NCBI RefSeq assembly: GCF_013343235.1
Contig: NZ_CP040094.1
Span: 6,381,001 to 6,445,000, forward strand
DNA length: 64,000 nt
Source of the DNA: Nostoc sp. TCL240-02
GTDB lineage: Bacteria > Cyanobacteriota > Cyanobacteriia > Cyanobacteriales > Nostocaceae
Direction of reading: 5' to 3'
The notes beneath the pieces were generated by a model. That model searched no databases. It saw only the letters and a list, made by a program, of their open reading frames with translations, and was not told where the DNA came from. The translations under genes were made by a program, and so were the position numbers. This document shows, in pieces, positions 1 to 9,054 of this stretch; position 1 is the first letter of the stretch; each line of letters opens with the position of its first letter.

Positions 1-698
1 CGCAGCCGATCTACTAAATCAATGGGGATGTAAGCATTGCCATTAACTAATACTCCTTGTTCTGAGTAATTTTGGCCATTAATATTAATATTAATTGGTG
101 GATAATTTGCTTCGGCTGGAGTGCCAGGAGTAGGATCGATCGCACGACTCCAAGTTACCAATCCATCAGCAATGCCTAAAGCAAAATCACGGCGACGAGT
201 TTGCAGCAAAGCCCGATCCTCTGGATTGCTAAGAAAGCCCACTTGCATTGCCAAAGCTGGAAGCGTTGTCTGGCGACAGAATGCTAAACTACCTAATCCA
301 CTATCTGTATCTGGCTTGACTCCCCGATTCGGTAATTGGGGGACGCGGCGCAATAATCCCACTAGCAACTGTTCACCATTGCTTTTACGATCGCTATTAT
401 TCGCAATATAAAAGACGCTAGCCCCACGCACAGAAGGGCTGCTAGCTGCATCAGATTGAATCTCTAAGGCAACATCACCCCGGCGGCCGCGAGAATTGAT
501 CCAGGTGATGGTTTGGGCGGCACTCAAGTCATCGGGAACTGCTAAAATTTCCAAATTCCGCGCCCTCAGTTCCGTAACGATCAAATCCCGCAGCAGAATC
601 ATCTCTTTCGCTTCAGTTGTACCACCTGCGATCGCACCTAAATCGATTCCTCCTGCTTCTCTGCCTCCATGAGCGGCTGATATAAAAATACGTCCCAT
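1..698 (-). CDS. N-acetylmuramoyl-L-alanine amidase (Amidase_3), partial at window edge
   Basis: This is the N-terminal part of a peptidoglycan amidase that would cleave the bond between muramic acid and the stem peptide; the 3' end lies beyond the window. The visible protein opens with MGRIFISAAHGG, the first zinc-ligand motif of Amidase_3, followed by GGTTEAKEM carrying the ligand glutamate and, near residue 150, a VGFLSNPED motif. After about residue 190 the sequence changes to a second domain with NINGQNYSEQGVLVNG, similar to copper-amine-oxidase-like N domains. The usual second zinc histidine (IHADA-type motif) reads IQSDAA here. No signal peptide is visible. The start at 698 is preceded by a good GAGGAAA ribosome site. 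Confidence 0.8.
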   Translation of the reverse strand, partial: MGRIFISAAHGGREAGGIDLGAIAGGTTEAKEMILLRDLIVTELRARNLEILAVPDDLSAAQTITWINSRGRRGDVALEIQSDAASSPSVRGASVFYIANNSDRKSNGEQLLVGLLRRVPQLPNRGVKPDTDSGLGSLAFCRQTTLPALAMQVGFLSNPEDRALLQTRRRDFALGIADGLVTWSRAIDPTPGTPAEANYPPINININGQNYSEQGVLVNGNAYIPIDLVDRL

Positions 699-839
699 TT
701 TCAGTATTTCCTCTGATAAAATTAAATGTAAGCAATTGTATAGATCATTCTTGGTCTAGCAACAAGAATATAATAGCTATCAGTTGGTAAACCCACCGCA
801 GTGTTAACTACCAACTCATGACTTAACAAATAGACTAGA

Positions 840-2804
840 ATGCAAATCCCCCGCTTGCACCCAGATACAATTGAGGAAGTTAAACTACGGGCTGATATTG
901 TAGATGTCGTCTCGGAATACGTAGTTTTACGCAAACGTGGAAAGGATTTTGTCGGTTTGTGCCCCTTCCATGACGAGAAATCTCCTAGTTTCACCGTCAG
1001 CCAGACTAAGCAAATGTACTATTGCTTCGGCTGTCAAGCTGGAGGAAATGCCATCAAGTTTGTGATGGAGTTGGGAAAGCGCTCTTTTGCCGATGTGGTG
1101 CTGGATTTAGCACGGCGTTACCAAGTACCTGTACAAACCCTCGAACCCGAACAACGTCAAGAATTGCAGCGTCAGCTATCTTTGCGTGAGCAGTTGTATG
1201 AAGTTCTAGCAACGTCCGCCCAATTTTATCAACACGCCCTGAGACAATCCCAAGGGCAAAAGGCGCTTCAATATTTGCAATCTAACCGCCAACTCAAAGA
1301 AGAAACTATCCAGCAATTTGGTTTAGGTTATGCCCCCGTCGGTTGGGAAACTCTTTATCGTTATCTAGTGGAAGATAAACATTACCCAGCGCAGATCCTA
1401 GAAAAAGCGGGATTGATTAAGCCACGCAAGGAAGGAGGCGGTTATTATGATGTATTTCGCGATCGCTTGATGATTCCCATCCGCGATGTTCAAGGGCGCG
1501 TCATTGCCTTTGGTGGCAGAACTCTCACGGATGAACAACCGAAATATCTGAATTCACCAGAAACGGAACTTTTTAGTAAAGGTAAAACATTATTTGCCCT
1601 CGATCAAGCCAAGGGTGGGATTTCTCAACTCGATCAAGCGGTGGTGGTAGAGGGGTATTTTGATGCGATCGCTCTTCACGCTGCTGGGATTAATAACGCC
1701 GTTGCTTCCCTCGGTACAGCCTTAAGTTTAGAACAAGTCCGATTAATTTTACGCTATACCGAATCGAAGCAATTAGTACTCAACTTTGATGCTGATAAAG
1801 CCGGAACCAATGCCGCCGAACGGGCGATCGGTGAAATTGCCGAATTAGCATACAAAGGCGAAGTTCAGCTAAAAATTCTGAATTTAGCCGATGGTAAAGA
1901 TGCTGATGAATATTTGCATAGCCACACGCCAGAAGATTATGGAGAACTGCTAAAAAATGCGCCACTTTGGTTAGATTGGCAGATTCAGCAAATTATTCAA
2001 AACCGAGACTTGAAGCAGGCTACTGATTTTCAGCAAGCAACTCAGCAATTAGTCAAATTACTTAAAAATATAGCCAACAGCGATACACGAAATTATTACG
2101 TTTCCTACTGTGCAGAAATACTCAGTTTGGGAGATACCAGACTTATACCTCTGCGAGTCGAAAATCTGTTAACTCAAATTGCTCCGGCTGCGGCTGCATA
2201 CACTAAACCTGTATCAGCGAAGCAAGCATGGGGAAGTAGTAAAATTTCTCAATCCCCACTTCCTACAGAACGCAGTCTTTTAGAACACGCAGAAGCCTTA
2301 TTGCTGCGAATTTACTTGCATTGTCCTGAACAACGTCAAGCGATTATTACCGAACTAGAGGAGCGAGATTTGCAATTTAGCCTTTCCCACCACCGATTTT
2401 TATGGCAACAGATTTTAGAAATTTCATCCGGTGATGGAGAGACAAGAAATTGGGCTTCGCCCCGCTTCGCTAATGCGTCTCAACCAGATTTAATTTCCCG
2501 CTTGCAAGACCATTTTTTAGAATTTAGCAGCGAAATGGGGTTAATTTCGCACTTATTTCATGTGAATGAAAAAAACCAGAAAGAAATACTTCGGACTCCG
2601 CAAGTAGTTCAAGCTGCGATCGCTTGCATGGACTTGGTGATGCTGGAAAAGCGCTATCGCCACTTTTTGGAACTATGGCAACAAACCGATCCAGAAGCTG
2701 AACCAGAGCGTTATCAATCTTATTATCAAGCTTTCTACGCTGAAAAAATCAAGCTTCAGAAAATAGACCGACAACGGCTATTTTCGATCACAGAGTTGCT
2801 GTAG
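840..2804 (+). CDS. dnaG: DNA primase DnaG
   Basis: DnaG makes the RNA primers for chromosomal replication. The 654-residue protein has the CHC2 zinc finger near the N-terminus (C41, H44, C62, C65 in CPFH...CFGC), then the primase catalytic core with RFRDRLMIPI-like and VVVEGYFDAIAL Toprim segments (EGYFD glutamate, NFDADKAG acidic pair), and a helical C-terminal DnaB-binding region. Length fits the family. The start ATG gives the usual cyanobacterial beginning MQIPRLHPDTIEEVK. Around residues 534-548 the protein carries GETRNWASPRFANAS, encoded by a small dispersed repeat that appears to have been absorbed in frame, in the linker before the last helical bundle. Confidence 0.97.
   Translation: MQIPRLHPDTIEEVKLRADIVDVVSEYVVLRKRGKDFVGLCPFHDEKSPSFTVSQTKQMYYCFGCQAGGNAIKFVMELGKRSFADVVLDLARRYQVPVQTLEPEQRQELQRQLSLREQLYEVLATSAQFYQHALRQSQGQKALQYLQSNRQLKEETIQQFGLGYAPVGWETLYRYLVEDKHYPAQILEKAGLIKPRKEGGGYYDVFRDRLMIPIRDVQGRVIAFGGRTLTDEQPKYLNSPETELFSKGKTLFALDQAKGGISQLDQAVVVEGYFDAIALHAAGINNAVASLGTALSLEQVRLILRYTESKQLVLNFDADKAGTNAAERAIGEIAELAYKGEVQLKILNLADGKDADEYLHSHTPEDYGELLKNAPLWLDWQIQQIIQNRDLKQATDFQQATQQLVKLLKNIANSDTRNYYVSYCAEILSLGDTRLIPLRVENLLTQIAPAAAAYTKPVSAKQAWGSSKISQSPLPTERSLLEHAEALLLRIYLHCPEQRQAIITELEERDLQFSLSHHRFLWQQILEISSGDGETRNWASPRFANASQPDLISRLQDHFLEFSSEMGLISHLFHVNEKNQKEILRTPQVVQAAIACMDLVMLEKRYRHFLELWQQTDPEAEPERYQSYYQAFYAEKIKLQKIDRQRLFSITELL
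2439..2481. repeat. Small dispersed palindromic repeat inside dnaG
   Basis: The segment is bounded by GAGAC and GTCTC and has the inner palindrome GGGCTTCGCCC. Its GC-rich, palindromic make-up contrasts with flanking dnaG codons and resembles the small mobile repeats known from Nostoc genomes. It keeps the reading frame. Confidence 0.55.
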
Positions 2805-2840
2805 CTTTGCACTCCTGAACTTACTCTCGCAGAAATAACG

Positions 2841-4214
2841 CTAGCCATGCCTAAACTCGCAGTTAAAACAGCCGTTATTGAAATGCTCGCTTGTCTTCAA
2901 ATATTGTCGGAAATATAAACGATATAATTCACAGGCAGGAGTACTGCGATCGCCTTCTAAATTAATTAGCCCCATACTTTGTAATTTATAAGCCAAGACT
3001 GGCTCCACTTTCACATAATTTGTAGCGTTAATTACTTCATAAAAAGCATCTTGCAATGTTGATTCATCTCGTAGCGCTAACACATATTGCTTTAAATACT
3101 CGTGATAAATTCCTGCTTCTGTGGGTGCTTCTTGCAATAGCTTTTCTAAATCCCGTTCTAGTCCCCCTTTACCCACCAGGTGATAAAAAGCTAATCGCAC
3201 CAAATAAGGATATCCTCCCACCAGTGCCATCAAACTCTCGACGTTACCATTTGTCCAATCCAAGCCGTGACGTAGTGCTAAATCCTGCACCTGCTCTTTT
3301 GTAAAGGGAGGTAACTTAATCGGTAAACCAATATTAAATGGTGATTGAGTTAGTTTTATGGGAACAAGAATTTCCGTTGAATAAACTAAAATCAGGCGCA
3401 GTTTTTGCCAAATTTCTACCCCTTTGGCTTGTTCATACCACGATCGCACTAACGGTAACAATTCCCCAGCAATTTCCTCATATTCAAATACCCAATCCAC
3501 CTCATTTAATACCAACACAAGGGGAGTTTCCAGCGCAGACAGTAAATAATGTTGAAAATAGATAGAGCAACTTACTTTGCTACCCATATCTTCATCCCAA
3601 TAATCATTGAGTTTTGATTCTAACTGTAACTCTCGGCTGAGATTAGCACAGAACCAGCGCAAAAATTTATCCAAATTAGTAAATATTACTTTATCTACTT
3701 GCTGAAAATCTAACGTCACGGTGCGAAAGCCTTGATTGTTAGCGCGTGCAAGCAACTGCAAAATCAGAGAGCTTTTCCCCATCTTCTTGGGTGCTTGAAT
3801 GCAGATGAGACTTCCAGGTTTAGCCATTTCTGCGTAGGCAATTTCCTCAATTGGTGGGCGAGGGATGTACAATCTGGAATTAAGGGATACTGGGCCACTA
3901 GGAAATTCTAAAGATATAGCCGTAGCTACTTTATTGAATTCCTTAATTAATTGCTGATGGGCTTTGCTAAGACGGTGATTTTCTACAGTCTGGCGGAAGT
4001 TAGATTTATTTATCGGTTCTTTACAAAAATCACTCATTACTTGCCATAAATGAGCAGCAATTTTCCTGACACGTTCCTCGCCGTAGTGAGCTTCACAGGC
4101 AATATTCGTGTAAGTTTTTCCTTCCCACGAAGAACGCAATATAATCTCTTGGAGCGTTGTTAAACCCGTTGCTTGACTGGCTTTTAGTAGCAATACTACT
4201 TCATCTATAGTCAT
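2841..4214 (-). CDS. AAA-like ATPase with vMAP-type N-terminal helical domain
   Basis: A 457-residue cyanobacterial protein. The first 90 residues form a helix-turn-helix-like domain (MTIDEVVLLLKASQATGLTT...) of the kind found at the N-terminus of vWA-MoxR-associated proteins, which act in ternary conflict systems. Residues from about 110 onward form the AAA_35-like NTPase: Walker A APKKMGKSSL, an acidic Walker B-like LVLVLNEVDWVF, and an STAND-like C-terminal helical part. In other cyanobacteria this ATPase is often joined to effector or repeat domains; none is present here. It is convergent with dnaG, 36 bp apart, and has no same-strand partner. The molecular role is unknown; signalling or ATP-dependent assembly is likely. 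Confidence 0.75.
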   Translation of the reverse strand: MTIDEVVLLLKASQATGLTTLQEIILRSSWEGKTYTNIACEAHYGEERVRKIAAHLWQVMSDFCKEPINKSNFRQTVENHRLSKAHQQLIKEFNKVATAISLEFPSGPVSLNSRLYIPRPPIEEIAYAEMAKPGSLICIQAPKKMGKSSLILQLLARANNQGFRTVTLDFQQVDKVIFTNLDKFLRWFCANLSRELQLESKLNDYWDEDMGSKVSCSIYFQHYLLSALETPLVLVLNEVDWVFEYEEIAGELLPLVRSWYEQAKGVEIWQKLRLILVYSTEILVPIKLTQSPFNIGLPIKLPPFTKEQVQDLALRHGLDWTNGNVESLMALVGGYPYLVRLAFYHLVGKGGLERDLEKLLQEAPTEAGIYHEYLKQYVLALRDESTLQDAFYEVINATNYVKVEPVLAYKLQSMGLINLEGDRSTPACELYRLYFRQYLKTSEHFNNGCFNCEFRHG

Positions 4215-4701
4215 TACTCATCGGCTCCAATTAGCATGAATTTTTATCACACCATTATGTTTTGGAACTCAATGTAGTCTACCTTGTATGAATAGCAGCC
4301 AGCCCTTTCCCAAAAAAGCTACAAACAAGGCTTGACAATATTTTTGTATCCTGAAACATTTGACGTAACTCAATCATAGATTTTTTTTACAAAATTTTTC
4401 GAGTTTTTAAGTGATTATATTTGATTTGAACTACTTTTTTTAGACATATCTTAGAATGTAGATGCACACAATGTAGCTATTTTTTCTAAAAAATGGCCAC
4501 GGCGATCGCAACAGAGGTTACATTCGTCCGTTTACCTTTTTCTAAATTCCATCCAAATTGATGATATGGGCTGATATATTTCTAACCAAAGTTACAGCCT
4601 AATCAACCAAGTAGACGATTATATCCATAAATGGATCGTCAGGGTGCTAAGACAGCGTAGAGAGAGAGCTACAGGATATCTTCCTCACCGTACCAGCAGC
4701 T
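4215..4701. other. Divergent intergenic region, no gene seen
   Basis: This 487-bp AT-rich gap separates the divergently transcribed AAA protein and the PAS kinase and must hold both promoters. I see one HIP1-like site near 4501 but no small ORF, RNA gene or strong inverted repeat. Confidence 0.5.
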
Positions 4702-6231
4702 ATGCATATCGAAGAACCCGCTACCCATAAACCGGAAGCTCCACTTTCAGTACCAGATTCCCAGAGTTTCCCAGAATCAAAAGACTTATCTCCAGAACAT
4801 TTAGATCCTTGTCAATGCTCACAAGCCGCCTTACAAATGGCATTAATCGCCAGTGGCTTGGGGTTGTGGGATTGGAATCTCATAACCAATAAAACCTATT
4901 ACGATCCCCAGTGGAAGGGCATTCTGGGGTATGGATTAGACGAAATCGCTCATGAGCATAAATCCTTTGAACGACTTGTACATCCACAAGATTTACCAAA
5001 AATTCGCCAGGTGTTGCACGATTATCTCCAAGGATGCACGCCTATGTTTGAAGTTGAATTGCGAATGTTAACTAAATCCGGTGAATGGAAATGGATTTTG
5101 GCTTGTGGCAAAGTATTTCAGTGGGATGAATCCGGTAAACCAGTGCGAATGGCGGGGACACACAAGGATATTAGTCAGGATAAAGCGATCGCTACTCAAC
5201 AATACCAACTACTTGAACAACTCCAAAGAGAAATTTCCCAACACCAATCTACCGAAGACCAAGTTAGAGAAAAATCACAGCAGCTAGAAACTACCCTCGA
5301 AGAACTCAAATATACCCAAAGGCAGTTATTGCAGAACCAGAAAATGGCTAACCTCGGCCAACTGGTGGCGGATATGGCTAACGAAATTAACAACCCTGTT
5401 AGCTTCATCTACGGCAATCTCCATCCTGCGAGTCAATACGCTGAAGATTTAATCAGAATCATTGAACTTTACCAACATTACTATCCCACCCCCACCCCAG
5501 TCATAGCCTTACATCTGCAATGCCTCGACCTTAGTTTCGTGAAGACAGACTTTTTAAAACTACTGTGGTCAATGCGAGCCGGCTCGGAACGCGTTAAAGA
5601 AATTGTTTTCGCCTTGCGGAATTTTTCAACTTCTGACGAAGGCCAAATGAAAAAGGTTAACCTGCACGAAGGACTTGATAGTGTTCTGAGAATTTTACAG
5701 CATCGGCTTAAAGAAAAGCCTGATAGAGCCGGGATTGGAGTAATTAAAGAGTTTGGGGAACTGCCCTTAGTCGAGTGTTACCCCGGCGATTTAAATCAGG
5801 TATTCATGAACATCTTAACTAATGCCATTGATGCCTTAGAAGAAAGGATGAAATATGATTATTCCTTTACTCCCCAAATTTTTATTCATACAGAAATTGT
5901 TAGAAGTCATTTGTCACTAGTCAATAGTAATGATATTTCACCAAATAACAAACAAATAGGAAAAAAACACAAAGTTATAATTCGCATTTCTGACAATGGT
6001 AAAGGCATACTTCCCCATATCCAAAGACAGATTTTTGAACCATTTTTTACCACCAAGCCAGTAGGTAAAGGTAAGGGACTGGGACTATCAATTAGTCGAG
6101 AAATTATCGTTGACAAACATCAAGGTAAAATTAAGTGTAATTCTAAATTAGGTCAAGGTACAGAGTTGGTAATTGAAATGAATACAACAGCAAGACATTA
6201 TGCTGCTATTAGAAAACACGCCAGCTTTTAA
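4702..6231 (+). CDS. PAS-domain sensor histidine kinase homologue lacking the phospho-acceptor His
   Basis: The 509-residue protein has an N-terminal linker, a PAS_3/PAC sensor domain (about residues 45-160, with the ITNKTYYDPQWKGILGY and AGTHKDISQ motifs), a coiled coil (about 165-210), a HisKA-like dimerisation segment and a C-terminal HATPase_c domain. The ATPase boxes look intact: NQVFMNILTNAIDAL (N box), ISDNGKGI (G1) and GKGKGLGLSIS (G2). The H box, however, reads MANEINNP, so the expected histidine is N227 (codon AAC at 5380-5382). No transmembrane segment or response regulator is nearby. It may be a pseudokinase, a phosphatase-type or an allosteric partner of another kinase. The expected activity is therefore doubtful although the fold is clear. 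Confidence 0.85.
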   Translation: MHIEEPATHKPEAPLSVPDSQSFPESKDLSPEHLDPCQCSQAALQMALIASGLGLWDWNLITNKTYYDPQWKGILGYGLDEIAHEHKSFERLVHPQDLPKIRQVLHDYLQGCTPMFEVELRMLTKSGEWKWILACGKVFQWDESGKPVRMAGTHKDISQDKAIATQQYQLLEQLQREISQHQSTEDQVREKSQQLETTLEELKYTQRQLLQNQKMANLGQLVADMANEINNPVSFIYGNLHPASQYAEDLIRIIELYQHYYPTPTPVIALHLQCLDLSFVKTDFLKLLWSMRAGSERVKEIVFALRNFSTSDEGQMKKVNLHEGLDSVLRILQHRLKEKPDRAGIGVIKEFGELPLVECYPGDLNQVFMNILTNAIDALEERMKYDYSFTPQIFIHTEIVRSHLSLVNSNDISPNNKQIGKKHKVIIRISDNGKGILPHIQRQIFEPFFTTKPVGKGKGLGLSISREIIVDKHQGKIKCNSKLGQGTELVIEMNTTARHYAAIRKHASF

Positions 6232-6300
6232 GTAATTAAATTTTGGTAGTAGGTGTTAATTTTTGCCAATCGATGTATTAAAATCCAATACAGACCAAAG

Positions 6301-6332
6301 TACTTGTAGAGACGGCGATTTATCGCGTCTCA
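6301..6332. repeat. Dispersed hairpin repeat, copy 1
   Basis: A diverged copy of a hairpin (GAGACG...CGTCTC arms around a short AT core) seen again near 14241, 60780 and 63318. Here the left arm has one extra base. Confidence 0.5.
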
Positions 6333-6519
6333 AAACCCACGATTTTGTACAAATAGCGCTTAAAAGTTAATCAATATTTATCAAATGTTGTGATATTTGA
6401 AGGTATGCAATGTGACTTTTGACACCTAAATTACAACACAAGGCATCAGTACATTTCCTCCAATAATCACCATGTAGGCGTAGCCTGTCGTAGACATCGC
6501 TTAACAAAATACAAAGGAG

Positions 6520-6559
6520 TTGACATCCTCCCTGACCTAAAGGACAGGGAGGATGTCAA
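6520..6559. repeat. Perfect 15-bp stem hairpin, possible IS200/IS605-type end remnant
   Basis: The arms TTGACATCCTCCCTG and CAGGGAGGATGTCAA are perfect inverted copies around a 10-base loop. This sequence type is familiar from the ends of TnpB-carrying IS200/IS605 elements in cyanobacteria, but no tnpA or tnpB gene lies alongside. The rest of the 626-bp gap (6232-6857) shows only a small dispersed repeat near 6471-6504. A transcription terminator is the alternative reading. Confidence 0.5.
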
Positions 6560-6857
6560 GAGATATGGTCATTGAATCATCCGGCGCTCAGAAATCCATG
6601 TTTCCTTCATAACCAGTCCAATTAGCGATCGCTAGAAATATACCGGATAGAATATCTTTGGTCGTGGGCACTAGAACAGGGTACAGCACCACTGAACAGC
6701 CCCCCCAATTTTAAATATTTAGCTTAGAACAACCCTATTCATACCTAAACTGACAGTTAAAACAGCAGATGTAGACCATCAATGTCAGAATACTGAATCA
6801 TGGGATGAAAAAATAAAGGTGAGTAATACCCACACCCAAACTTGCTAGTCAAAATCT

Positions 6858-7451
6858 ATGACTTTGACCCCCTCTCAAACTCGAAAGCGACCCACTCAAG
6901 CGATCGCAGCCAAAATTTTCCACTGGTGTAACATCATTAGCCTGTTTATCATGCTCACCAGTGGACTACAAATTTACAACGCCAACCCTGTTTTTGGTGG
7001 ACGTGCAGGTTTGCACATTCCTCCGATATTTACATTAGGAGGTTGGCTTGCAGGAGGTAGACACTGGCATTTTGCTGCAATGTGGCTATTCTCGCTAAAT
7101 CTCTTGTGGTATGGAATTTATATTTTAATTACTCGACGCTGGCGACATCGGTTTGTCGGTGCAAATGACTTCAAAGCATTACAAAAAAGTCACAATTCCA
7201 AGCGCCTAATTTATGCTTGGCATCGGATTGTGTATACAGCAATTATTCCAATCTTGCTGCTGGCGTTATTTACAGGAATAGGAATGTATAAACCTGCTCA
7301 ATTTCCCTGGATTGTGGATTTATTTGGCAATTGGCAAGCATTGCGAATTGTTCACTTTGCCTCAGTGCCAATGGTTATCTTATTTGCAGTGATTCACTAT
7401 CAATTAGGGCAAAAAGCTGGTGGTACTGAATTAACAGAATCAATGTTTTAG
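6858..7451 (+). CDS. Cytochrome b561/b6-like di-haem membrane protein
   Basis: A 197-residue integral membrane protein with about four hydrophobic helices. It begins with a short basic tail and then KIFHWCNIISLFIMLTSGLQIY, the typical first haem-histidine helix of the b561 / formate-dehydrogenase-gamma-like family. Further histidines sit in GGRHWHFAAMW, YAWHRIVYT and VIHYQLGQ, consistent with two b haems. Such proteins usually pass electrons between the quinone pool and a molybdopterin oxidoreductase; no such partner gene is visible next to it, so the electron donor or acceptor is unknown. The gene stands alone after a long non-coding gap. Confidence 0.8.
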   Translation: MTLTPSQTRKRPTQAIAAKIFHWCNIISLFIMLTSGLQIYNANPVFGGRAGLHIPPIFTLGGWLAGGRHWHFAAMWLFSLNLLWYGIYILITRRWRHRFVGANDFKALQKSHNSKRLIYAWHRIVYTAIIPILLLALFTGIGMYKPAQFPWIVDLFGNWQALRIVHFASVPMVILFAVIHYQLGQKAGGTELTESMF

Positions 7452-7485
7452 TAAATAAACTCTGGTCATAAAAGTAGGAAAGCGC

Positions 7486-7520
7486 AATAACCAATGACCA
7501 ATGATCAATGACCAATGACT
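7486..7520 (+). repeat. Short tandem heptamer repeats (CCAATGA type)
   Basis: Four imperfect copies of the heptamer CCAATGA/TCAATGA run up to the next gene. Such heptamer arrays are common in heterocyst-forming cyanobacteria and argue that the pyrF reading frame really starts after them. Confidence 0.65.
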
Positions 7521-7531
7521 ATTTAAAAAAA

Positions 7532-8965
7532 ATGAACTTTTTTGATAAATTGAATCGTAGTATCTTGCACAATCAAAGCTTACTATTTGTAGGACTCGAT
7601 CCAAATCCAGAGATGATGCCTGTGCGTTATGAATCTGAAGAACTCATCGCTGGTTTGGAAAAGTGGTTACAATTCATTATTGCGGAAACTGTTGATTACG
7701 TTTGTGCTTATAAACCGACACTTGGCTTCTACGAAGCGTTAGGTATTCCCGGTTTAGAATTGCTGTACAAAACTTTAGCAGCGATTCCAGCGCACATACC
7801 AGTTATTTTAGATGCAAAACACAGTGACTTAAATACTAGTACCATTTTTGCCCAAACTGTGTTTACACAATGGGAGGTGGATGCAATTACTCTTAGTCCC
7901 TATACAGGACAAGATCATGTAGCCCCTTTTTTGGTCTATCCTGATAAGGCAGTGTTTATCTTATGCTGTACTTCTAATCCAGGCGCAGAAGCTTTACAGC
8001 AATATCCTACAAACGAGTCACCCCTTTATTTACAGGTAGTAAAAGAATCAAAAACCTGGGGAACTCCAGAACAATTGGGTTTGGAAGTGGGAATTACCAA
8101 TCCTGAAGTTTTAGCACTTATTCGAGCGATCGCGCCTGAACGGATTATTATGGCGCGTAGCATCTGGGCGAAGGGTGGAAACTTAAGACAAATTTTAGAA
8201 GCAGGTTTGAATGCTAACGGCGATGGTTTGTTGATTCCTGTCCCTCAAGATATGTTGGGAAACACACAGCTATCTCAAGAAGTACAATCTTTACGCGCAG
8301 AAATTAAGCAAATAAAAACTGAAGTTATTCACGAAAATTCTACGTGTTCTGTGTGGTTTCCTGATGTTTGTTTCTTAAATCAACATCCCTACCAGGATTT
8401 AATTTTACAACTTTATGATATTGACTGCATTATGTTTGGCAGTTTTGTCCAAGCATCAGGAGCAATATTTCCTTATTACATCGACTTACGCAAAATTATT
8501 TCCAATCCCCAAGTTTTTAATCAAGTTCTCACAGCTTATGAGGATATTTTAAAGAATCTCAATTTTGATAGATTAGCAGGTATTCCCTATGGTTCTTTGC
8601 CTACCGCGACTGGTTTAGCTTTGCGCCTTCATTGTCCGATGATTTTCCCTCGTAAAGAAGTAAAAGCCCACGGAACGCGAAGAGTTATTGAGGGTAACTT
8701 TCATCCTGGCGAAACAGTTGTGGTAGTTGACGATATTCTCATCAGTGGCAAAAGTGTTATGGAAGGCGCAGGAAAGTTAGAATCAGCAGGATTAAATGTT
8801 AATGATATTGTGGTACTTATCGATCATGAACAAGGTGTAAAAGATAGGTTACAGCAAAATGGTTATCGTAGCCATTCAGTTTTAACTATTTCGGAAATTA
8901 CTAATACTCTCTATCAAGCAGGACGAATAAATGAGGAGCAATTTTTGGCTTTTGCTGAAAGTTAA
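7532..8965 (+). CDS. pyrF: Bifunctional orotidine-5'-phosphate decarboxylase / orotate phosphoribosyltransferase
   Basis: One protein carries the last two steps of de novo UMP synthesis. The N-terminal half is OMP decarboxylase of the PyrF type-2 class (LLFVGLDPNPEMMP, catalytic DAKHSDLN, RSIWAKGG). The C-terminal half is orotate phosphoribosyltransferase with the PRPP loop VVVVDDILISGKSV. The order decarboxylase-then-transferase is the one known from cyanobacteria. I chose the ATG at 7532 (MNFFDKLNRSI) over one eight codons upstream, because the upstream codons fall in a tandem heptamer repeat. No clear ribosome site precedes either start. It stands as a single gene; the AI-2E transporter follows 89 bp later. 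Confidence 0.93.
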   Translation: MNFFDKLNRSILHNQSLLFVGLDPNPEMMPVRYESEELIAGLEKWLQFIIAETVDYVCAYKPTLGFYEALGIPGLELLYKTLAAIPAHIPVILDAKHSDLNTSTIFAQTVFTQWEVDAITLSPYTGQDHVAPFLVYPDKAVFILCCTSNPGAEALQQYPTNESPLYLQVVKESKTWGTPEQLGLEVGITNPEVLALIRAIAPERIIMARSIWAKGGNLRQILEAGLNANGDGLLIPVPQDMLGNTQLSQEVQSLRAEIKQIKTEVIHENSTCSVWFPDVCFLNQHPYQDLILQLYDIDCIMFGSFVQASGAIFPYYIDLRKIISNPQVFNQVLTAYEDILKNLNFDRLAGIPYGSLPTATGLALRLHCPMIFPRKEVKAHGTRRVIEGNFHPGETVVVVDDILISGKSVMEGAGKLESAGLNVNDIVVLIDHEQGVKDRLQQNGYRSHSVLTISEITNTLYQAGRINEEQFLAFAES

Positions 8966-9054
8966 GAATTGGGAATTGGGAAGATTTTTTTGCCGTTGAG
9001 TATATTTTCCCAATTAAATGTAGTAAATAGAATAATTTTAGTTTTAAATTAATT

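Noticed and set aside
722..994. Minus-strand 90-codon ORF over the dnaG start
   Set aside because: Overlaps the dnaG zinc-finger coding region and has no family likeness or ribosome site.
6858..7451. A complete molybdoenzyme electron-transfer operon
   Set aside because: Only the cytochrome b-like membrane protein is present; no molybdopterin or iron-sulfur subunit gene lies beside it.
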